Shown piece by piece: positions 43,700 to 55,839 of a DNA stretch of 64,000 nucleotides. The position numbers and the translations under genes were made by a program. Numbering within the stretch: position 1 is the stretch's first letter; each line of letters opens with the position of its first letter. This DNA comes from Brachypodium distachyon (taxonomy: Eukaryota; Streptophyta; Magnoliopsida; Poales; Poaceae). The notes under the pieces were generated by a model. It did no database searches. It saw only the letters and a program-made list of their open reading frames with translations, and had not been told where the DNA came from. The stretch is from NCBI RefSeq assembly GCF_000005505.3, contig NC_016131.3:58761355-58825354 (forward strand). Reading direction: 5' to 3'.

Positions 43700-44520
43700 T
43701 TTCAGGGGTGCGGCAGGAGCGCGGGGGCAGGATCGCCGCCCGCGGCAACCGCCGCCGCCGATGCTACCACCACGCTCACGCGATAACCCTCGCCTTCAGG
43801 GACGAACCCTGGCTGATGAGGACTCCGCCCCGGGAGCAGCCGCAAGACGGCTATAACGTCCTCGCCGCCAGCTGCGCCCCACCCCGAGCGGCGGGCACGG
43901 GTGGCGAGGAAGTTATAGCCTCCTGGCAACAGCCCCCGTAACCGGGGAGACCTGGTTTTTTCTAGGGAGCTCGTCCCAAGGGATGTGACAGCCCTTGTTG
44001 CCCGGGAGCAAAACTGCTCGAGGGCCGCGGAAGGGACGCGGTGATGGGCCGGAACGGGCGACGAGTGCCGGCACCGGCGCCATCACAGCGTCCTCGCAAT
44101 GACCCGCGCCTGAAAAAGGCTCTCTCAAAGGGAATGCGGCCGGGTCTCTATGATAGTGCACCCGTCGGCACAAGGCACGGAGGGCATGCACTCCCATAGA
44201 GTCTCCGCGGCAGCCCCTGCTCCTTGCGGAGGTGTCCTATGGAGGGGGGCGGCAAGGGCACTGCGGCAATGCACCCCGTCAGCGCTGGACGCTGATGGGA
44301 TGCACCACCATAGTGCCTCTGCACGACCCTCGCCCAGGAGCCGCCCACCTGAGGAAGCGCGGCAGGGGCACCACGGCAGTGCACCCGTCGGCGCAGGACG
44401 CCGATGGCATGCACTACCATCGTGCCTCTATGGCGTCCCTCGGGGCGGGCTCGATGGGGTGATGCAGTAGGGGCGCGATGGCAGCGCACCCGCCGGCGCT
44501 AGGCGCGGGCGGGAAGCACC
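43700..44520. repeat. Hairpin-unit array in Element 2
   Basis: Tandem GC-rich units, each an imperfect inverted repeat. GGCTATAACGTCCTCGCC (43849-43866) faces GGCGAGGAAGTTATAGCC (43903-43920), 17 of 18 paired. CTCTATG (44145-44151) faces CATAGAG (44195-44201). Further units follow near 44250, 44370 and 44470 with outer arms GGCAC/GTGCC and GGCGCG/CGCGCC. The same array is present in Element 1 at 55840-56700. Confidence 0.75.
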
Positions 44521-45059
44521 ATCTCCGCGCCTTTGTGGCACCACCCGCCTTAACGGCCCCGAACCCGGCTTCACTCTGAGCCGTTTCATGGTTGGGGCGC
44601 GCCTTTTATAGGCGCGGGAGGGGGGTTTGCCACCACGCGCGACGGACCCGCGCAGCACCGTGGTGCCCTTCCTTTGAACGCGGCGTAGTTTCCACCGCCA
44701 TGTTTACCAGGCAACCGTGGCACACGTGGCGGCAACCTGTCAACTCAGAAGCCTCGGAGTGCGGTGAGCCCCTTGTGTTGTGGTCCTCCCGCACCACAAG
44801 GCACCGGTATATGGTGCGATGCGTGGGCAGCTCACGGGCACCACAGTGTACAAGATTCCACCCTTTCCTGCAGGTTAGACTCTTACCAGGCCCGAGGTGC
44901 TGCAATTTTTTTCGAAACTTACAAAAATAAGCAACACAGACAAATCCCTCCTGCCTCCCAGCCCCCGGGCACAAAGGGGTCGATGCCAAACTTGGATGTG
45001 AGCATTTCCTTTCCCGGGCGCAGCGACTGCACGGTGCAAGCTGCGGGGGGCCGGGCAAC

Positions 45060-45165
45060 TGCACGCCCAGTGATGCACGTGGCGGGAAGCCCGCCAACGG
45101 CATGCCTAGTGATGCACGTCGTGGGAAGCCCGCCAACGGCATGCCCAGTGATGCACCTCAGGGGT
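45060..45165. repeat. Short tandem repeat after integrase, Element 2
   Basis: Three copies of a ~40-bp unit built on AGTGATGCACGT-GTGGGAAGCCCGCCAACGGCATGCC. A matching array lies at 55235-55345 in Element 1. Confidence 0.75.
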
Positions 45166-45280
45166 GAAACACTTATCTTTATTCACGATTAACTAGCGGT
45201 TTACACGCGGGGCCTGCCCGATTACACTAGTTCGAGAGGTATGCATCGGAGGCATCACCTGAGGGTTGGGCTCCGCCGCT

Positions 45281-47660
45281 TCACGGGTAGAACTTGCGCA
45301 AGTGCTCAATATTCCAGCTATTGGGCATCGGAAAGCCGTCTTCGGTTTCCAGGCGGACAGCCCCCGGCCTGGTCACCTTCACTACCCGGAAGGGCCCCTC
45401 CCATTTCGGAGTCAACTTGTTCCCGGCCTTCGTTCCTTGTATCCGGCGCAGGACAAGGTCTCCGTTCTCGAGCCCCCGGGGACGGACTCGCCTATCGTGA
45501 TAACGACGAAGTCCCTGCTGGTAGCGCGCGGCTCGCACAGCAGCCCGGCATCGAAGCTCTTCGATGAAGTTTAGATCGTCGACCCTTTGCTCGTGTTGGC
45601 TGGTGTCGCCGTACGCACGTACTCGGGGAGATCCATACTTGAGCTCGAGGGGCAGCACCGCTTCTGCCCCATAGACATGGGCGAAAGGAGTTTCGCCCGT
45701 TGCCCGACTAGGTGTGGTCCGGATGGACCACAATACGGGCTGGAGTTCTTCGATCCAGTGCTTCCCGTGGCCTTTGAGCTTGTCAAAGGTTCTCATCTTG
45801 ACCCTCCGCAGCACCTCTGCGTTGGCTCGGTCCGCCTGTCCGTTGCTCCTCAGGTGAGCAACGGACGCGAAGCGCAGCTTAGTGCCCATGTCTTCGCAGT
45901 AGGCTTGAAACGCCGCGCTTGTGAATTGCGTGCCGTTATCAGTGATGATGCTGTTAGGAACACCAAACCGGCACACAATGCCCCTGAAGAACTTGATGGC
46001 CGCCTGGGCGGTCAGCTTCCGCACTGGTTCCACCTCCACCCACTTGGAGAACTTGTCGATGGCCACGAACAAATACTCGTAACCGCCAACCGCCCTTGGT
46101 AGCTTGCCGACGATGTCGAGCCCCCAGACCGCGAACGGCCATGAGGACGGAATGACATGCAGGGCCTGCGCCGGTTGGTTTCTCTTCTTTGAGTGGGACT
46201 GGCACGCCTCGCACGTCTTCACAAGTCGCCCCGCATCGGCCAGGGCCGTGGGCCAGTAGAAGCCATGCTGAAACGCCTTGCCGGCTAGAGCCCGGGAGGC
46301 CACATGGTGTGAACATGTGCCTCGATGTATGTCTTCCAACAGTGCGCACCCTTTTTCCTGCGGCATGCAGATGAGTTTGACACCGTTCGCACGCCTGCGG
46401 TAGAGGTTACCATCTACCACAGTGTACATCTTGGCTTGCCGCGCTACACGCTCTGCGGCGACATCATCTTCCTGGAGAGCCTCCCCGTTCAAGTAGCGGG
46501 CGATTTCTTCCGCCCAGGGGGGGATCTCCCTGCCAACGCATGCCACCATATCAGCGGCATGGACCCCCGCTGCTGTAGGGGTTCCTTCGGTTGCCGGAGG
46601 GGCGTCCCTGGCAGCCGGCTGGGGGGCGACTGAAGGTGCCACTTGCTTCTGACAGAACACCCCCGCCGGAGGCTTTCGACGCTCTGCTGCCATCTTGGCC
46701 AGCTCGTCAGCAGCGAAGTTATCTTTCCGCTTGACGTGCTCGAAGCGCAAGCCTTTGAACTTTCGTTCTAGCTTGCGGACGTCCCCCACGTACGATGCCA
46801 TTTGAGGGCAGTCGTAGTCCTTGTTCACCTGGTTGATCACGAGCTGGGAATCGCCGCGAACAACCAGGCGCTTAATGTCGAGGGCGACCGCTGCCCGCAA
46901 CCCGGCAAGCAGGCCCTCGTACTCCGCCGTGTTGTTGGTGGAGTTAGCGAAGTCGAGTTGAACAGTGAACCTCAACTGGTCCCCTGTTGGTGACTCGATG
47001 ACGACCCCGGCGCCCGCTCCCTGAAGACTGAACGCACCGTCGAAGTAGAGGACCCGGTGGTCCTCGTCCAGCTTGCCGGGCAGGCTGGTCTCCGGCTCAC
47101 TTTCTTCTACGGCCGTGGACGTCCATTCCGCGACGAAGTCCGCCAGGGCCGTGCTCTTAATGCTTTTGGAGTTGGCGAAGTGGAGGTCGAACTCCGACAA
47201 CTCCATCCTCCATCCGGCCACCCTCCCGGTGGCTTCACGGTTGGCGAGGGCTCGCTCAAGGCAGAACCCGGACACCACCGTGACACGGTGCGCCTGAAAG
47301 TAGTGGCGCAGCTTGCGGGACACAAGGAGAATCCCTAGAAGGAGCTTCTGTACTTGCGGGTACCTTGTCCGCGCGTCGCGCAGCACCGTACTAACAAAGT
47401 ACACCGGGTGTTGCACCAATCGCTTCCGCAGTGCCGAGGTTGCCGACTCGGGGGCGGTCCCCGGGTCTGAGGCGGTTGCCGGAGGCCGCTCCGCCCCCTG
47501 CCCCGCAGCCCCAGTCCCCGGGACGTCTTCCTCCTTCTCGGCAACCAGCACCGAGCTGACCACCTGGTCAGTCGCCGCTAGGTAGAGTAGCAGCGGCTCG
47601 CCCAGCTTGGGGGCGACGAGGATGGGCTGCGACCTCAGGTACTGCTTGAGTTCCTGGAAC
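45281..47660 (-). pseudogene. RNase H and integrase part of pol, Element 2
   Basis: A long open stretch of about 790 codons. First comes a degenerate RNase H ([11 protein letters not shown] ... [13 protein letters not shown]). Second is a better preserved RNase H ([45 protein letters not shown]). The integrase follows, with HHCC ([12 protein letters not shown] ... TCEACQSH) and DDE residues in [26 protein letters not shown] and [15 protein letters not shown]. It ends [13 protein letters not shown] with no chromodomain. This section is intact but is joined to RT by a frameshift near 47660. Confidence 0.88.
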
Positions 47661-48509
47661 ACCACCAGTCGACTGGACCCTTCTTCTTCATCACCCTGAA
47701 GAAAGGCAAGGCACGCTCGCCCAGCCTGGAGATGAAACGTCCCAGCGCGGCAACACAGTCGTTGAGGCGCTGGACATCTTTCACCTTGCGGTGGGCCTCC
47801 ATCTTCTCGATGGCTTCTATTTTGGTCGGGTTGGCCTGTATCCCCCTGTGTGAAACCAAGAAACCCAGAAGCTGCCCGGAGTTGACACCGAAGGTGCACT
47901 TATCAGGGTTCAGCTTGAGCTTGATCCTGCGGAGGTTGCCGAACGTCTCCCGCAGGTCATCAATCAGTGAGTCCCCATGCTTTGTTTTGATGACGATGTC
48001 GTCCATGTAGGCCTCCGCATTGCGTCCTAGCTGGGGCCCCAAACATTCGCGCAGAGCGTGCTGGAATTTGGAGCCCGCGTTTTTCAACCCAAAAGGCATG
48101 CATGTATAGCAATAGCAGCCAACCGGGGTGATAAACGCTGTCTTTTCCTCATCCTTGACCGCCATCTTGATTTGATGGTAGTCGGAGAAAGCATCCAGAA
48201 AACTCAGCAAGTCACAACCAGCGGTAGAGTCAACTATCTGGTTGATACGGAGTACAAGGAAGGGATCCTTGGGGCATGCACGATTAAGATCGGTAAAATC
48301 TACGCACATGCGAAGCTTATTCCCTGCTTTAGGCACTACTACAGGGTTAGCCAGCCAAGTGCGGTACACATCTTCTGCTTGACGGGGTGCGCATCCAGGA
48401 GCATCGCGAGCCGATGCTCAATCACCTCCCTGGGGACTCCGGGAAGGTCTGACGGTTGCCAGGCGAACACGTCGGCGTTATCCCGGAGGAAGGTGACGAG
48501 GGCGCTTTC
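47661..48509 (-). pseudogene. Reverse transcriptase part of pol, Element 2
   Basis: Contains VDFTDLNRACPKDPF, LLSFLDAFSDYHQIKMA, YTCMPFGLKNAGSKFQ and the catalytic YMDDIVIKT. About 90 bp are deleted between HPVKQK and TWLANPVVV compared with Element 1. At the 3' end a small deletion after GPVDW removes TPKAEAAF and shifts the frame. It follows a TAG at 48510-48512. Confidence 0.87.
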
Positions 48510-49313
48510 CTATTCGGCGGCCAGGTTCGCACCGACGGTAACGGTGCGCTCCTTGTCGCCGGTTTGGAGGGGCAACTTCTTCACTTTGGCAGCCTCCTCC
48601 CGGAGCCCCTGCCCCTTGCCGGGGCGTGAGCTCGAGCCTGCGCCTCCCCTAGCAAGCCCTTGCGGCATAGCGCAGGCCTTCTTCGTTGCTAGGGCATCGC
48701 CCGGCAAGCCGTTGTCCTCGATAGCATCCTCGTCGCCGGCATCAGCTGCAACAGCGGCCCGGATGACCTCGCCAACGCACCAAGCCGCGTCTTTGAGGTC
48801 GCACCTGATGGAGAGGACTCCATAGACGGACGGCATCTTCATCACGTCATAGGCGCAATGCGTAGCCGCCTTAAACTTGATCAGCACTGGCCGACCAAGG
48901 ATCTCGTTGTAGGGCAACGGGGTATGCGCCACGTCGAACACTATGTGCTCGGTCCTGAACGCTTCCCGGAACCCGAAGGTGACCGGCAGCGTGATGCGTC
49001 CCAGCGGGCGCACAATCCCGGGGTTCACCCCCCGGAACGGTTCGGTGGGCTTCAGCTGCTCCATCGGCACCTGGAGCTTTTCCACCAACCTGGCGGACAG
49101 GAGGTTAAGCCCCGCTCCGTTGTCCACCAGCACCTTGGTCACCGTCATATTGCTAATGATCGGCGAGACGACGATGGGTATTACCCCTGAACCCAACTGT
49201 CGTGCTGGGTGATCGTCGGCGCCGAAGGTGATCGGCACATGCGACCACCTCAGCGGCTGTTGCGGCTCCGCATCCGGCAACAACGCGCACACGTCGCGGG
49301 TGAGGCGCTTCAC
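48510..49313 (-). pseudogene. Aspartic protease region of Element 2
   Basis: A 267-codon open frame with the protease core VTKVLVDNGAGLNLLSARLV and LPYNEILGRPVLIKFKA. It ends NLAAE then TAG, the same stop at the same place as in Element 1. Upstream it runs in from gag (GVACIHGGAYALPSH). Confidence 0.85.
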
Positions 49314-51209
49314 CGCGACGTGGGACGGGAGAGCGTAAGCTCCCCCATGGATGCAGGCGACACCATGAGGCTCCTGGAAGCCCGGTTCGTCGCCACCGGT
49401 ATAGTCGGACTCGCGCTGCTCCTCAGCGCGCGCCCTGTCGCGTCCCCGAGGAGGGCATTCCCGCCCAGCGCGGGGCTGACCGCGCCCCCCTTGGGGTTCA
49501 CCCCTACTAGCACCACCGCCGACCAGCCTTGGCCCCGCTCTGGGGTCGTTCGGGCAATCTCGGGAGAGATGCCCGATGTCGCCACAATTGAAGCAGGCAC
49601 CGGCGGTGCGGCGCTCCTCGTGGCGCTGCTCCCGCCGCTGCTTGATCCCCTATAGAACGCGGCAATTCGGCGCGTCGTGGGTCGAGTTGCTGTGGATGGG
49701 GCAGAGGGGCGTGTCGCCCTGCTTCCCGCCAGACTCTCCACCCGGTGAGGCCTGCTTCGCGGGCCTCGCGGCAGGAGCCCCGAAGTCCACAACGAGGACT
49801 TGTTTCCCGCTGCACTTACGGGAACCCTTCTTCTGTGAGCCCTCGCCAGGTCTTGCGGCAGCCTGGGCTGCCGACTCAGGCGCTAGGCGGCCTTCCTCGG
49901 CCATGGCGCATTTGTGCGCCAGGGCGTACAAGTCCCACGTCGTCCGGATCCGATGCATGCTCAGCTTCTCGCGCATCTTGGGATCGCGGACGTTGATGGC
50001 GAAGGTGTTGATAATGGCAGCCGCCTCCGCCTCCGGGATGGAATAGGAGAGGTTGGAGAAGCGGTTGACAAAGGCCCGCAACATCTCTCCCGGTTTTTGC
50101 ACGATAGTGTGCAGCTCTGCCATGGTTCCCGGGCGCTTATAGCCGCCCTGAACGCGCTCACGAACTGCTCACGCAGGTCCGCCCAAGTGGCGATGGACTC
50201 GGCGGGCAGGTTGAGCAACAAGGTTCGCGCTGCTCCTTTCAGGCCATCAGGAACCAGTTCGCCCTGATCTTGTCGTCGGCGCCGATGGCATGCATGCCCA
50301 ACGTGTAGGTCAGGAGAAAATCCTAGGTGCTCGGAACTTACGGGGCCACGTCACCCGCCGCAGCTCGCGCGTGAACGCGGTGTAGCCGTCCTCGGGGGCC
50401 ATGGGAGCGTCTTCCTGCTCCTGTGGGCGTTGGTGCTCCACTTCACGCCTGCGCGGCCACTCCAAGCGCGGGCGCAGATCCTCCTGCTGGCGGGCATTCA
50501 AGATGCCACGCGCATCGCCCTCTGGAACGGTGGGCGATGAGTTCAAGGACCCCTCCGGGCCCCTGTCTCCTTGACCTCGCTGAGGAGGGGGAGGGTTCTC
50601 CCCCTGTCGTGAGGCGGGTGGCGTGTCTCCACGCTCCGGGTTCTGCCCGTGGCAGGAGCCTACCGGGGCGCCGTCGCCTTGCGGCTGCTGGGCGGCCAGG
50701 GCGATAAGCGCTTCCAACTCCTCGCCCCACGTCTCGTGCGCCGGCGTGCCCTGCTGCGGCTCGTACCGCACCATGACGCGCGCGGCGATGATGGCTTCAG
50801 CCGGGGTTCACACGGGGGGCAGCTGGTTTCCTGAATGGCTGCTTCCCGCCCTGGCCCCAGACGCCTCCGGGTGTGCAGGGTGTGAACCCCCAGGGGTTGC
50901 CCGTGACGCGGCGTTCTCCTGGTGCCGCTGCCGCGGGGCGTCCTCGGGCCGCGACTCAACCCGTTGGCTAGCCCGGGCTATGCCGTGCGTGCTCGCCCAA
51001 CTGCCCCCGGCACTGGGGGCAGCCGGTCCCCTCGGCCGATTGTCGGTCGACGGCCGAGGAGGCGGCGGAGGCAGTTGCGTTTGTTGCACCCTCGAGGGCT
51101 CGGGGTTTTCCTGAGCCCCCCGACTCAGGTCGCATGTCGTGCGATCGTGTGTGCGCCGCTGGGGCCTCACGCAGGTCTATGTGTGAGTCACCAGCCCGCT
51201 TGGGGGGCA
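49314..51209 (-). pseudogene. gag of Element 2 (disabled)
   Basis: Starts MPPKRAGDSHIDL at 51209. It includes the MVRYEPQQGTPAHETWGEEL linker (50774 downward), MAELHTIVQKPGEMLRAFVN (50123 downward) and an intact zinc knuckle CFNCGDIGHLSRDC near 49590. Frameshifts, a deletion of the GTYDGTVNPK block near 50325 and a TAG at 49650 disable it. Confidence 0.83.
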
Positions 51210-51301
51210 TGGTGACTAGACTCGTCGGCGAAGAAGAGCGAAGCCGACGTCGATGGAATTTCTGCTGCCGGCGATCTCCGGCGTTGTCCACTCCCGCGCC
51301 C

Positions 51302-51319
51302 CCTACCTGGCGCGCCAGA
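51302..51319 (-). other. Primer-binding region of Element 2
   Basis: TCTGGCGCGCCAGGTAGG on the minus strand, directly after the 5' LTR, identical to that of Element 1. Confidence 0.6.
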
Positions 51320-52305
51320 TGTCGTCGCTCGGTGCTCCGACACCGGGGGCGTGCGTCCACGACCCCCTTTTAGGTTCGGTAGGGGCGTCTGGGCCGGAGA
51401 CTCGGTGATCGCCGGCACGGCCGATGAGGCTGTACGGGGCCGGCGAAACGAATTGCTAGGGGTACGCGCTAGTCCAAGAACAGATGCACACACGTTTTTA
51501 CCCAGGTTCGGGCCACCCGGAGGTGTAAAACCCTACGTCCTGCCTGTCTGAGCTGATATTGATTACGGATCAAATGTTTACAAGTTGCCGGGCAAGCTCC
51601 CGGGCTTGCTCTGAGTGGCTAGGTGCTCCTCACTGCTCTCTGCTGCTGTCTACTAGGGCCAAATTAGCTCCTACCGAGCGAACTGAGCGAACTTGCTGAA
51701 CCGAGCAAAAAAACAATGCGGAACCGAACAACTGTCCAACCCCCTGACTGTTGGCATGGGTGCTTCTTTTATACTCAAGGGGATGCCACGGGTGCCACGG
51801 TGCATGGGCTACAAGTGTCCAACGGGAAGGCATACAACTCCCCCCGGTGAGCTGGTGGCATGCATGGGTGCCACCTCCGCTGCTAGGGGCCTAAGACCCT
51901 AGGTTAGGATTAGACAACCACTGTTCCTTTGATCGGACAGGTAACTACCCGTCGGTCGGCTCGTTTACTGAGCCGTGCGCCTTACTCCTCACCTTGGTGG
52001 GACCGCGCGTCCCGCGCCCGTCACGCGCCCGTGTGGCGCTGTCCACTTGGCCCCACGCTCGAGGCGGGGGCACGCGCCCGGGAACCCCTAGTCCCAGCAA
52101 GTCGACCCCGGGAAGCACCCGGGCCCAACACACCCGGGAACCCCCTTCCGGGAAGCTGCTTCCCCGAAGCCCCACTAGCCCCTTTCGGGCTGGTAGCTTG
52201 CTGGGGAGCTCATAGACGCTCCCCGGGATGAGACCTTCCCGGGAACCCAGGAACAGGGCCCACGCGTCGCGCAGCGGTGGTACCCCGGGTGCCACTGGTG
52301 CGACA
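51320..52305 (-). repeat. 5' LTR of Element 2
   Basis: 986 bp, with the same tips as the 3' LTR at 38032-39044 and the same TATA region (near 51765, minus strand). It differs by scattered substitutions and a ~27-bp deletion near 52165. Confidence 0.92.
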
Positions 52306-52310
52306 CACTT
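52306..52310. repeat. Target-site duplication of Element 2 (right)
   Basis: CACTT, identical to 38027-38031. Confidence 0.92.
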
Positions 52311-55234
52311 GGTTAGCTAACCCTGTAGTAGTACCTAAAGCAGGAAACAAGCTTCGCATGTGCGTGGATTTTACTGATCTTAATCGTGCATGTCCCAAGA
52401 ATCCCTTCCCTGTACCCCGCATCGATCAAATAGTTGATTCTACCGCTGGCTGTGACTTGCTGAGTTTTCTAGATGCTTTTTCCGGCTACCCTCAAATTAA
52501 AATGGCGGTCGAAGACAAGAAAAAAACAGCGTTCATCACCCCGGTTGGCTACTATTATTATACATGCATGCCTTTCGGGTTGAGGAACGCGGGCTCAATG
52601 TTTCAGCGCATGCTGCGCGAATGCTTGGGACCCCAGCTAGGCCGCAACGCGGAAGCCTATATGGACGACATCGTCATCAAATCGAAGCGTCAGGACTCGC
52701 TGATTGATGACCTGCGGGAAACGTTTGATAACCTCCGCAGGATCAAGCTCAAGCTGAACCCCGAGAAGTGCACCTTCGGTGTGGACTCGGGTCAGCTTCT
52801 GGGTTTCTTGGTTTCACACAAGGGGATACAAGCCAACCCGACCAAGATAGAAGCCATCGAGAAGATGGAGGCTCCCCGCAAGGTGAAGGATGTCCAGCGC
52901 CTCAACGGCTGCGTTGCCACGTTGGGCCGCTTCATCTCAAGGTTGGGCGAACGCGCCCTGCCTTTCTTCAAGGTGATGAAGAAGAAGGGTCCGGTTGACT
53001 GGACTCCCAAGGCCGAAGCGGCGTTCCGGGAACTCAAACAGTACCTGAGGTCGCCGCCCGTCCTCGTCGTCCCCAAGCCGGGCGAGCCGCTGCTACTCTA
53101 CCTAGTGGCGACTGACCAGGTGGTCAGCTCGGTGCTGGTTGCCGAGAGGGAGGAAGATGTTCGAGGGACTGAGGCTGCGGGGCAGGGGGCTGAGCGGCCC
53201 CCAGCAACTGCCTCGGACCTAGGAACCACCCCCGAGCCGGCAGCTCCTGCACCGCGTAAGCGATTAGTGCAGCACCCGGTGTACTTCGTCAGCATGGTGC
53301 TGCGCGACGCGCGAACGAGGTACCCGCAAGTGCAGAAGCTCCTCTTGGGGATTCTCCTTGCGTCCCGCAAGCTGCGCCATTACTTCTAGGCGCATCGCGT
53401 CACGGTGGTGTCGGGGTTTTGCCTTGAGCGAGCCCTCACCAACCGTGAAGCCACTGGGAGGGTGGCCGAATGGAGAATGGAGCTGTCGGAGTTTGACCTC
53501 CACTTCACCAACTCCAAGAGCATCAAGAGTGCGGCTCTGGTGGACTTCGTCGCCGAATGGACGTCGACGAACGCCGAAGAGGAGAAGCCGGGGACCAGCC
53601 TGCCCGGCAAGCTGGACGAAGGCCACTGGGTCCTCTACTTCGACGGCGCGTTCAGTCTCCAAGGAGCTGGCGCCGGGGTCGTCATCGAGTCACTGACAGG
53701 AGACCAATTGAGGTTTGCTGTTCAACTCGATTTCCCGAACTCCACCAACAAGACGGCGGAGTACGAGGGTTTGCTCGCCGGGTTACGGGCGGCAATCGCC
53801 GTCGACATCAAGCGCCTGATTGTTCGCGAAGACTCCCAGCTCGCGATCAACCAGGTGAACAAGGACTACGACTGCCCGCAGATGGTGCCGTACGTGGAGG
53901 AAGTCTGCAAGCTAGAACGCAAGTTCAAGGGTTTGCGGTTCGAGCACGTCAAGCGGAAGGACAACTTCGCTGCCATAGCAGCAGAGCTAGCCAAGATGGC
54001 AGCAGAGCGCCGGAAGCCCCCGGCGGGGGTCTTCTGCCAGAAGCAAGCGGCTCCTTCAGTCGCCCCCGAGCCGGTCGCAGGGGATGCCCCTTCGGCGACC
54101 GAAGGAACCCTCGCAACAGCAGGGGTCCATGCCACTGACATAGCGGCATGCGTAGGCAGGGAGACCCCTCCCTGGGCGATGGAAATCGCCCGCTACCTGA
54201 AGGTGGGGGCCCTCCCGGAGGATGATGCCTCCGCAAAACGAGTGGCCTGGCAAGCCAAGATGTACGCCGTGGTGGACGGGAACCTCTATCGCAGGCGTGC
54301 AAATGAAGTCAAGCTCATCTGCGTGCCGCAACACGAAGGGCGCGCGCTGCTGGAAGAGATACACCGAGGCACATGCTCCCACCATGTGGCCTTCCGTACG
54401 CTGGCCGGCAAGGCGTTTCGGCACGGTTTTTACTGGCCCACGGCCCTGGCTGATGTGGAGCAGCTGGTGAAGACATGCGAAGCATGCCAGTTCCACTCAA
54501 AGAAGAGCAACCAGCCGGTGCAGGCCCTACACGTCATCCCTTCCTCGTGGCCGTTTGCGGTCTGGGGGATCGATATCGTCGGTAAGCTACCGAGAGTAGT
54601 TGGTGGGTACGAATATTTGTTCGTGGCCATCGATAAGTTCTCCAAGTGGGTGGAAGTGGAACCAGTGTGGAAGGTGACTGCCCAGGCGGCCATCAAGTTC
54701 TTCAAAAGCATTGTGTGCCGGTTTGGTGTGCCTAACGGCATCATCACCGACAACGGCACGCAGTTCACGAGCACAGTGTTCCAGGCCTATTGCGAGGACA
54801 TGGGCACCAAGTTACACTTCGCGTTCGTTGCTCATCTGAGGAGTAACGGGCAGGCGGAGCGAGCCAACGCAGAAGTGCTGCGGGGGCTCAAGACGAGAAC
54901 CTTTGACAAGCTCAAAGGCCACGGGAAACACAGGGTTGAAGAACTCTAGCCCGTGTTGTGGTCAATCAGGACCACACCTAGTCGGGCAACGGGCGAAACT
55001 CCTTTCACCCTTGTCTACGGGGCTAAAGCGGTGCTGCCCCTCGAGCTCAAGCACGGATCTCCCCGAGTACGTGCGTACGGCAACACCAGCCATCACGAGC
55101 AAAGGATGGACGATCTAAACTTCATCGAAGAGCTTCGATGCCGGGCTCCTGTGCGAGCCGCGCGCTACCAGCAGGGACTCCGTCGTTATCATGATAGGCG
55201 AGTCCGTCCCCGGGGGCTCGAGAACGGAGACCTT
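52306..55234 (+). pseudogene. RT, RNase H and integrase of Element 1 (continuation of pol)
   Basis: Resumes TWLANPVVVPKAGNKLRMCV in frame with 38031. RT motifs are FLDAFSGYPQIKMA and YMDDIVIKS. Two RNase H-like domains follow; the second has [16 protein letters not shown] and VREDSQL. The integrase has the HHCC region (SHHVAFRTLAGK ... TCEACQFH), [20 protein letters not shown] and [16 protein letters not shown]. TAGs at 53387 and 54947 replace CAGs seen in Element 2. After RGLENGDL the last ~60 integrase codons are deleted and the sequence jumps into the short-repeat region. Confidence 0.9.
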
Positions 55235-55345
55235 GCAGTTGCCGGGTTTCCCGCAACGTGCATCACGGGACATGTAGTTGCTGGGTCCCCCGCGACGTGC
55301 ATCACGGGACGTGTAGTTGCCAGGCTCCCTGCAACGTGCACCCCG
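55235..55345. repeat. Short tandem repeat after integrase, Element 1
   Basis: Three copies of about 42 bp built on GTAGTTGC-GGGTCCCCC-GCGACGTGCATCACGGGAC. Counterpart of 45060-45165 in Element 2. Confidence 0.75.
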
Positions 55346-55839
55346 CAGCCGTTGTAGCTGGGAAATAGAATGCTCACATCAAGTTTGGCATCAACCCTTC
55401 CGTGCTCGGGGGCTGGGAGGCAGGAGATTACCCGTGTTCCTTTCTGTATTTTCGTGAATTTTGAATTTTTTTTGCAGCAGCTCGGGCCTGGTAAGAATCT
55501 AATCTGCAGGAAAAGGTGGTATCTTGCGCATTGTAATACCCGTGGGCTGCCCACGGGTCGCGGCATGTAGCAGTGCCTTGTGGTGTGGAACGACCGCGCC
55601 ACGAGGGACTCACCGCACTCCGAGGGTCTTGACTCAGGAGGGGGCCGCCACGCGTGCCACAGCAACTTGGCATGCAAAGTGGCGAAGACTGCACCAAACT
55701 TCAAGGGGAGGGATGCCACGAGTGCTGCGCTGATTCGTCGCGCGCGGTGGCAAGCCCTTCCCCCGCGCTTATAAAAAGCGCGCCCCAGCCATGAAATGGC
55801 TCAGAGCGAAGCCAAGAAAGGGGCTGCTAAGGTGGGCGG

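Larger units (their letters stand above)
38032..52305 (-). mobile_element. Element 2: related Ty3/gypsy retrotransposon nested in Element 1
   Basis: A 14.3-kb element on the minus strand, flanked by CACTT. The 5' LTR is at the right (51320-52305) and the 3' LTR at the left (38032-39044). Going leftward the order is primer-binding region, gag, protease, RT, RNase H domains, integrase, spacer with hairpins, antisense gene (plus strand), polypurine-like tract and 3' LTR. Coding parts are closely similar to Element 1 and the LTR tips are identical, while the middle of the LTR differs. It is therefore a sister family that inserted into its relative. Confidence 0.92.

Noticed and set aside
43700..44520. 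Regular repeat arrays that superficially resemble CRISPR
   Set aside because: Unit length (~110 bp), lack of short constant repeats with variable spacers, and location inside a plant retrotransposon exclude CRISPR.
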